A stretch of DNA of 64,000 bases from Methylibium sp965279545 (lineage in GTDB: Bacteria > Pseudomonadota > Gammaproteobacteria > Burkholderiales > Burkholderiaceae_C), in the NCBI RefSeq assembly GCF_965279545.1, contig NZ_OZ257250.1:3348001-3412000 (forward strand). Direction: 5' to 3'. Made by a program: the position numbers and the translations under genes. Shown in pieces: positions 60,227 through 64,000 of this stretch (the first letter of the stretch is position 1; the number at the start of each line of letters is the position of its first letter). The notes under the pieces were generated by a model. That model saw only the letters and a program-made list of their open reading frames with translations. It made no database searches and had not been told where the DNA came from.

Positions 60227-60619
60227 CTACTTCTTCGCGTCCAGGCTCAGGATCCACTGCACCAGCTTGCGCGCATCCGGCTCGGTGATCGCGACCCGGT
60301 TGGGCGGCATCGCCAGGCCGCTGGCCTTGCCCTTCCAGTGGCTGTCGTAGGGATTGGAGCCGGACAGCACGGTGGCGGTGAGCTGGTTCTCGGCGCCCGC
60401 CTGACCCTTGTACTTGGCCGACACGTCACGCCAGGCCGGGCCGATCGGCGCGAGCCCGTCGGGACCCTTGGCGCCGGGCTCGACGTGGTGGCAGGTCATG
60501 CAGCCGCTGCCGGTGGCCAGCTTGAGCATCGCATCGTCCTTTGCAGCGGCCAGGGCTGGCGCGGCGACGGCGACGAGGCCCAGGGCCAGCAAGAGGCTGC
60601 GAATGGTGGGGACGGTCAT
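60227..60619 (-). CDS. class I cytochrome c (c551/c553-like)
   Basis: A 130-residue periplasmic c-type cytochrome. It has a signal peptide to about residue 24 ('AAPALA'), then the haem-binding 'GCMTCHHVEPGAKGPD' (C-x-x-C-H) and a Met ligand in 'GLAMPPNRVAITEPDARKLVQWIL'. It transfers electrons in the periplasm to a terminal oxidase, peroxidase or other partner. AAGGAG precedes the ATG. It sits between queA and tgt, all leftward, which is an unusual neighbour for tRNA-modification genes. Confidence 0.94.
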   Translation of the reverse strand: MTVPTIRSLLLALGLVAVAAPALAAAKDDAMLKLATGSGCMTCHHVEPGAKGPDGLAPIGPAWRDVSAKYKGQAGAENQLTATVLSGSNPYDSHWKGKASGLAMPPNRVAITEPDARKLVQWILSLDAKK

Positions 60620-60800
60620 GGTGTGTTCTCCTTGAAACGAGGGGCCTTGACCGTCACGATAGGGAGTTGCGCACCGGACCGCTTGAGCCATATCAAGGCA
60701 GACCCGCGTTTTGCCCCGATGGAGCAGGCGGGAGCAGCGGTGACGCGGCACGGGCGCGACGCCCTGCTCCCGCCTGAAGCAATGCACGCGCCGCGGTCGC

Positions 60801-61862
60801 TCAGCGCCGGTCCAGCAGCATCGCGTCGCCGTAGCTGAAGAAGCGATAGCGCTCGCGGATCGCATGCGCATACAGCGCCCGGATGCGATCGAAACCGGCG
60901 AAGGCGCAGACCAGCATCATCAGCGTGCTGCGCGGCAGGTGGAAGTTGGTGAGCAGCCGGTCGACCACGCGGAATTCGAAGCCGGGCGTGATGAAGATGT
61001 CGGTGTCGCGCGCCCCGGCGCGCAGCGCGCCGCCCCGTGCGGCCGACTCGAGCGCTCGCAGCGTGGTCGTGCCGACCGCGACGATGCGCCCGCCCTCGCG
61101 GTGCGTGCGCGCGACCGCATCGACCGTGGCCTGCGGCAGCTCGAACCACTCGCTGTGCATGCGGTGCTCGGCCAGGTTCTCGACGCGCACCGGCTGGAAG
61201 GTGCCGGCACCGACGTGCAGCGTCACGCTCGCGCTGCCGACGCCGCGCGCCTGCAGCGCCGCCAGCACGTCCGCGTCGAAATGCAGCGCGGCCGTCGGTG
61301 CAGCCACGGCACCGGGCCTGCGCGCGAACACGGTCTGGTAGCGGCGCTCGTCGTCGGCGTCGTCGGTGTGCGTGATGTAGGGCGGCAGCGGCACGTGCCC
61401 GTGTCGTTCGAGCAGCGCGAACGGCTCGCCCGGCAGGCGCAGGTGGAACAGCGAACCGTCCGGGCCGCAGCGGCCCAGCACCTCGGCGTCGAAGGCCGCG
61501 TGCGCGTCGCGGCCGGCGAAGCGCACGCGGCTGCCGGGCTTGGGCGACTTGCTCGCGCGCAGGTGCGCCCAGACCTCGTGCGTGCCGGGCAGCACGCGCT
61601 CGACCAGCGCCTCGACGCTGCCGCCGCTGGCCTTGTGGCCGTACAGCCGCGCCTTGATGACGCGCGTGTCGTTGAACACCAGCAGGTCGCCCGGCGCCAG
61701 CAGTGCGGGCAGTTCGCGAAAGCGCCGGTCGAGCGGTGCATCGCCGCGGCCGTCGAGCAGGCGCGAGCCGCTGCGCTCGGGCGCCGGATGCTGGGCGATC
61801 AGCTCCGGCGGCAGGGCGAAGTCGAAATCGGCGGCGGTGAAGCGAGCGGGTGCGGTGGACAT
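60801..61862 (-). CDS. queA: S-adenosylmethionine:tRNA ribosyltransferase-isomerase
   Basis: A 353-residue QueA, which transfers and rearranges the ribosyl part of SAM onto preQ1-tRNA to form epoxyqueuosine. Visible blocks: 'FDFALPPELIAQHPAPERS' at the start, 'LLVFNDTRVIKARLYG' near residue 60, 'LHVGAGTFQPVR' near 220, 'HSEWFELP', 'VGTTTLRALE' and the C-terminal 'TNFHLPRSTLMMLVCAFAG'. The start is the ATG at 61862 (MSTAPARF). It is divergent from recG. A much longer open frame in the same reading frame continues into recG antisense and is a shadow. Confidence 0.96.
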   Translation of the reverse strand: MSTAPARFTAADFDFALPPELIAQHPAPERSGSRLLDGRGDAPLDRRFRELPALLAPGDLLVFNDTRVIKARLYGHKASGGSVEALVERVLPGTHEVWAHLRASKSPKPGSRVRFAGRDAHAAFDAEVLGRCGPDGSLFHLRLPGEPFALLERHGHVPLPPYITHTDDADDERRYQTVFARRPGAVAAPTAALHFDADVLAALQARGVGSASVTLHVGAGTFQPVRVENLAEHRMHSEWFELPQATVDAVARTHREGGRIVAVGTTTLRALESAARGGALRAGARDTDIFITPGFEFRVVDRLLTNFHLPRSTLMMLVCAFAGFDRIRALYAHAIRERYRFFSYGDAMLLDRR

Positions 61863-61907
61863 GGCGGACAGGCTGGACCGGCCTGATGCGAAACGAGAGG
61901 CAGCAGG

Positions 61908-61922
61908 CAGAATTGTTCCATG
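61908..61922 (+). promoter_or_regulatory. CAGAAT -10-like hexamer six bases before the recG ATG
   Basis: CAGAAT (61908-61913), six bases, ATG at 61920. No Shine-Dalgarno sequence is seen. The geometry is the same as for EamA, tetR and rlmJ. Confidence 0.35.
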
Positions 61923-64000
61923 CCCCAGGCCCCGCGCCCCGCCTCGCGCTCCGCACCGTCCGTCGCCGGCTCGGCGGCCGCGGCACCGGCGACGAAATCG
62001 GGCCCGGCGCGCGCCATGGAAAAGCTCGGACTGGTGCGCGACATCGATCTCGCGCTGCACCTGCCACTGCGCTACGAGGACGAAACCCGCGTGGCACGCC
62101 TCGCCGACACCCGCGAAGGCGAGACCGTGCAGATCGAAGGCACGGTGCGCGACAGCCGTGTCGAGCTGCGGCCGCGCCGCCAGCTCGTCGTGCGGCTCGA
62201 CGACGGCAGCGGCGAGCTGGTGCTGCGCTTCCTGCACTTCTACCCCTCGCACCAGAAAACGCTCGCCGTCGGCACGCGGCTGCGCGTGCGCGGCGAGCTG
62301 CGCGGCGGCTTCCTCGGCCGCGAGATGGTGCACCCGACCTTCAGGGCGGTGAGCGACGATACGCCGCTGGCGACCGCGCTGACACCGGTCTACCCGACGA
62401 GTGCCCAGCTGCCGCAGGCCTACCTGCGCAAGGTCGTGGCCTCGGCGCTGAACCGTGCTCCGCTCGACGAGCTGCTGCCCGCGGGCAGCGTGCCGACCGG
62501 CCTGCCGGGCCTGAAGCAGGCGCTGCAGTTCCTGCACCACCCGGCGCCCGAGGTGATGCTCGCGACGCTCGAAGACCACAGCCACCCGGCCTGGCAACGA
62601 CTGAAGTTCGACGAGCTGCTGGCGCAGCAGCTGTCGCAGCGGCTGGCGCAGCGCGAGCGGGCGAGGCTGCGCGCGCCGGCGCTGCGGGCGCAGGCCGGCG
62701 GACTGCACGAGCAGCTGCTCGCGGTGCTGCCCTTCCAGCTGACCGCCGCACAGCGGCGCGTGGCCGAGGAGATCGCGCGCGACCTGGCGCGCCCGCAACC
62801 CATGAACCGGCTGCTGCAGGGCGATGTGGGTTCGGGCAAGACGGTGGTCGCGGCGCTGGCCGCGGCGATCGCCATCGATGCCGGCTGGCAGTGCGCTTTG
62901 ATGGCACCGACCGAGATCCTCGCCGAGCAGCATTTCCGCAAGCTGGTCGGCTGGCTGGCACCGCTGGGCCTGCAGATCGCCTGGCTCACCGGCAGCCGCA
63001 AGGGCAAGGCGCGCACGCGCATGCTCGAGCGCGTGGCCAGCGGCGAAGCGCGGCTGATCGTCGGCACGCACGCGGTGATCCAGGACCGCGTCGAGTTCGA
63101 GCGCCTCGGACTGGCGGTCATCGACGAGCAGCACCGCTTCGGCGTCGCGCAGCGGCTCGCCCTGCGCCGCAAGCTCGAAGACAGTCCGCTCGAGCCGCAC
63201 CTCCTCATGATGAGCGCGACGCCGATCCCGCGCACGCTGGCCATGACCTACTTCGCCGATCTCGACGTGAGCACCATCGACGAGTTGCCGCCGGGGCGCA
63301 CGCCGATCGTCACCAAGGTATTCGCCGATGGCCGGCGCGACAGCGTGATCGCACGCATCCAGGGCGAGGTCGCGAAAGGCCGGCAGGTCTATTGGGTGTG
63401 CCCGCTGATCGAGGAATCGGAGACGCTGGACCTGCAGAACGCGACCGAAACGCACGCCCTGCTCAGCGAGGCGCTGCCCGGCGCGAGGGTCGGCCTGCTG
63501 CATGGCCGCCTGCCGGCCGCCGAGAAGGCAGCGGTGATGTCGCTGTTCACCGGCGGCCAGATGGCGGTGCTGGTGTCGACCACGGTGATCGAGGTCGGCG
63601 TCGACGTGCCGAACGCCGGCCTGATGGTGATCGAGCATGCCGAGCGCTTCGGCCTGTCGCAGCTGCACCAGCTGCGCGGGCGCGTCGGCCGCGGCAGCGT
63701 CGCGAGCGTGTGCGTGCTGCTCTACACGCCGCCGCTGTCGGACACCGGCAAGGCGCGCCTGCGCGCGATGGCCGAGACCGGCGACGGCTTCGAGATCGCG
63801 CGCCGCGACCTCGAGATCCGCGGCCCCGGCGAGTTCATGGGCGCGCGCCAGAGCGGCGCGGCGCTGCTGCGCTTCGCCGACCTGACCGAGGACGGCGCGC
63901 TGCTCGAACGCGCACGCCAGCTCGCGCCGCAGTTGCTCGACCGCGACCCGCGCGCGGCGCAGGCGCACGTGGATCGCTGGCTCGGCAGCAAGGCCGAGTA
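61920..64000 (+). CDS. recG: ATP-dependent DNA helicase RecG (3' end cut by window)
   Basis: About 693 residues of RecG, the branch-migration helicase that remodels stalled forks and Holliday junctions. The frame runs to the window end without a stop, and the last residues ('DRWLGSKAE') are close to the family's C-terminus, so only a few codons are missing. Domains: an N-terminal wedge/OB domain (about 60-150, 'VQIEGTVRD', 'LVLRFLHFYP'); helicase core from about residue 280 with Walker A 'QGDVGSGKT', DExH 'VIDEQHRFG' and 'MMSATPIPRTL'; and motif VI 'QLRGRVGRG' followed by the TRG region. The N-terminus is extended by a basic Ala/Pro-rich stretch of about 30 residues. Confidence 0.96.
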   Translation, partial: MPQAPRPASRSAPSVAGSAAAAPATKSGPARAMEKLGLVRDIDLALHLPLRYEDETRVARLADTREGETVQIEGTVRDSRVELRPRRQLVVRLDDGSGELVLRFLHFYPSHQKTLAVGTRLRVRGELRGGFLGREMVHPTFRAVSDDTPLATALTPVYPTSAQLPQAYLRKVVASALNRAPLDELLPAGSVPTGLPGLKQALQFLHHPAPEVMLATLEDHSHPAWQRLKFDELLAQQLSQRLAQRERARLRAPALRAQAGGLHEQLLAVLPFQLTAAQRRVAEEIARDLARPQPMNRLLQGDVGSGKTVVAALAAAIAIDAGWQCALMAPTEILAEQHFRKLVGWLAPLGLQIAWLTGSRKGKARTRMLERVASGEARLIVGTHAVIQDRVEFERLGLAVIDEQHRFGVAQRLALRRKLEDSPLEPHLLMMSATPIPRTLAMTYFADLDVSTIDELPPGRTPIVTKVFADGRRDSVIARIQGEVAKGRQVYWVCPLIEESETLDLQNATETHALLSEALPGARVGLLHGRLPAAEKAAVMSLFTGGQMAVLVSTTVIEVGVDVPNAGLMVIEHAERFGLSQLHQLRGRVGRGSVASVCVLLYTPPLSDTGKARLRAMAETGDGFEIARRDLEIRGPGEFMGARQSGAALLRFADLTEDGALLERARQLAPQLLDRDPRAAQAHVDRWLGSKAE

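Noticed and set aside
60801..63968. Very long (1055-codon) minus-strand frame covering queA and most of recG
   Set aside because: Only the C-terminal 353 codons encode QueA. The rest is antisense to recG, which has clear helicase motifs; long shadow frames are expected at this GC content.

Overview
The window is high-GC, gene-dense DNA from a proteobacterium, most likely a betaproteobacterium of the order Burkholderiales (Rubrivivax/Leptothrix/Ideonella-like). This is inferred from gene content and base composition: an Fds-type soluble formate dehydrogenase, GTP-type PEP carboxykinase, a PEP-CTERM protein, a YejABEF-like ABC system and a Fiu/PiuC iron locus. About 58 genes are called. No tRNA, rRNA, CRISPR array, insertion sequence or prophage was seen, so this looks like ordinary chromosome.

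Layout. 1-4.3 kb: the 3' end of a class III CoA-transferase gene overlapping an enoyl-CoA hydratase gene, an EamA exporter, a glutathione S-transferase and an aromatic aminotransferase. 4.6-13.6 kb: a signalling-rich stretch with two genes of unknown function, a response regulator, an NMT1-type binding protein, an HDOD protein, an Old Yellow Enzyme and a hybrid histidine kinase. 13.6-14.2 kb: a small leftward unit with an 82-residue protein and its own terminator. 14.4-22.2 kb: an LCAT-like lipoprotein lipase, a divergent YejBEF/YejA oligopeptide-type ABC transporter and a small PEP-CTERM protein. 22.2-31 kb: flavin reductase, MaoC dehydratase, glutaredoxin-like and thioredoxin-like proteins, a TetR regulator, a universal stress protein, a phosphoesterase, a SEC-C protein, two small genes with matching promoter motifs, and pckG.

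31-39.4 kb is a molybdenum/formate block. A TupA-like oxyanion-binding protein and a regulator with a TupA/PBP-like effector domain lie beside fdsG-fdsB-fdsA-fdhD-fdsD, which encode NAD-linked formate dehydrogenase. The regulator/fds intergenic region holds a promoter and two dyad sites. 39.6-41.6 kb carries VOC, MOSC and RlmJ genes.

41.7-56.9 kb is an iron block marked by three Fur-box-like sites. It runs tonB-exbB-exbD, a MacAB/NodT tripartite exporter, a Fiu/PiuA-type TonB-dependent receptor with PiuC, and a divergent five-gene operon: PepSY membrane protein, DUF2271 protein, DUF4198 protein, ApbE flavin transferase and a membrane-anchored CPR-like diflavin reductase. The DUF2271 protein has an ApbE-type flavinylation motif (D94-G-V-T-S-A-T100). 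I infer that this operon passes electrons across the inner membrane to a covalently flavinylated periplasmic protein that reduces ferric-siderophore delivered by the neighbouring receptor. It is the most interesting system in the window.

57-64 kb is housekeeping: an LplT-PlsC fusion, tgt, a cytochrome c, queA and recG (cut by the window end). Several genes (EamA, tetR, rlmJ, recG, tgt) have a -10-like hexamer ending 5-6 nt before the ATG, suggesting leaderless transcripts.
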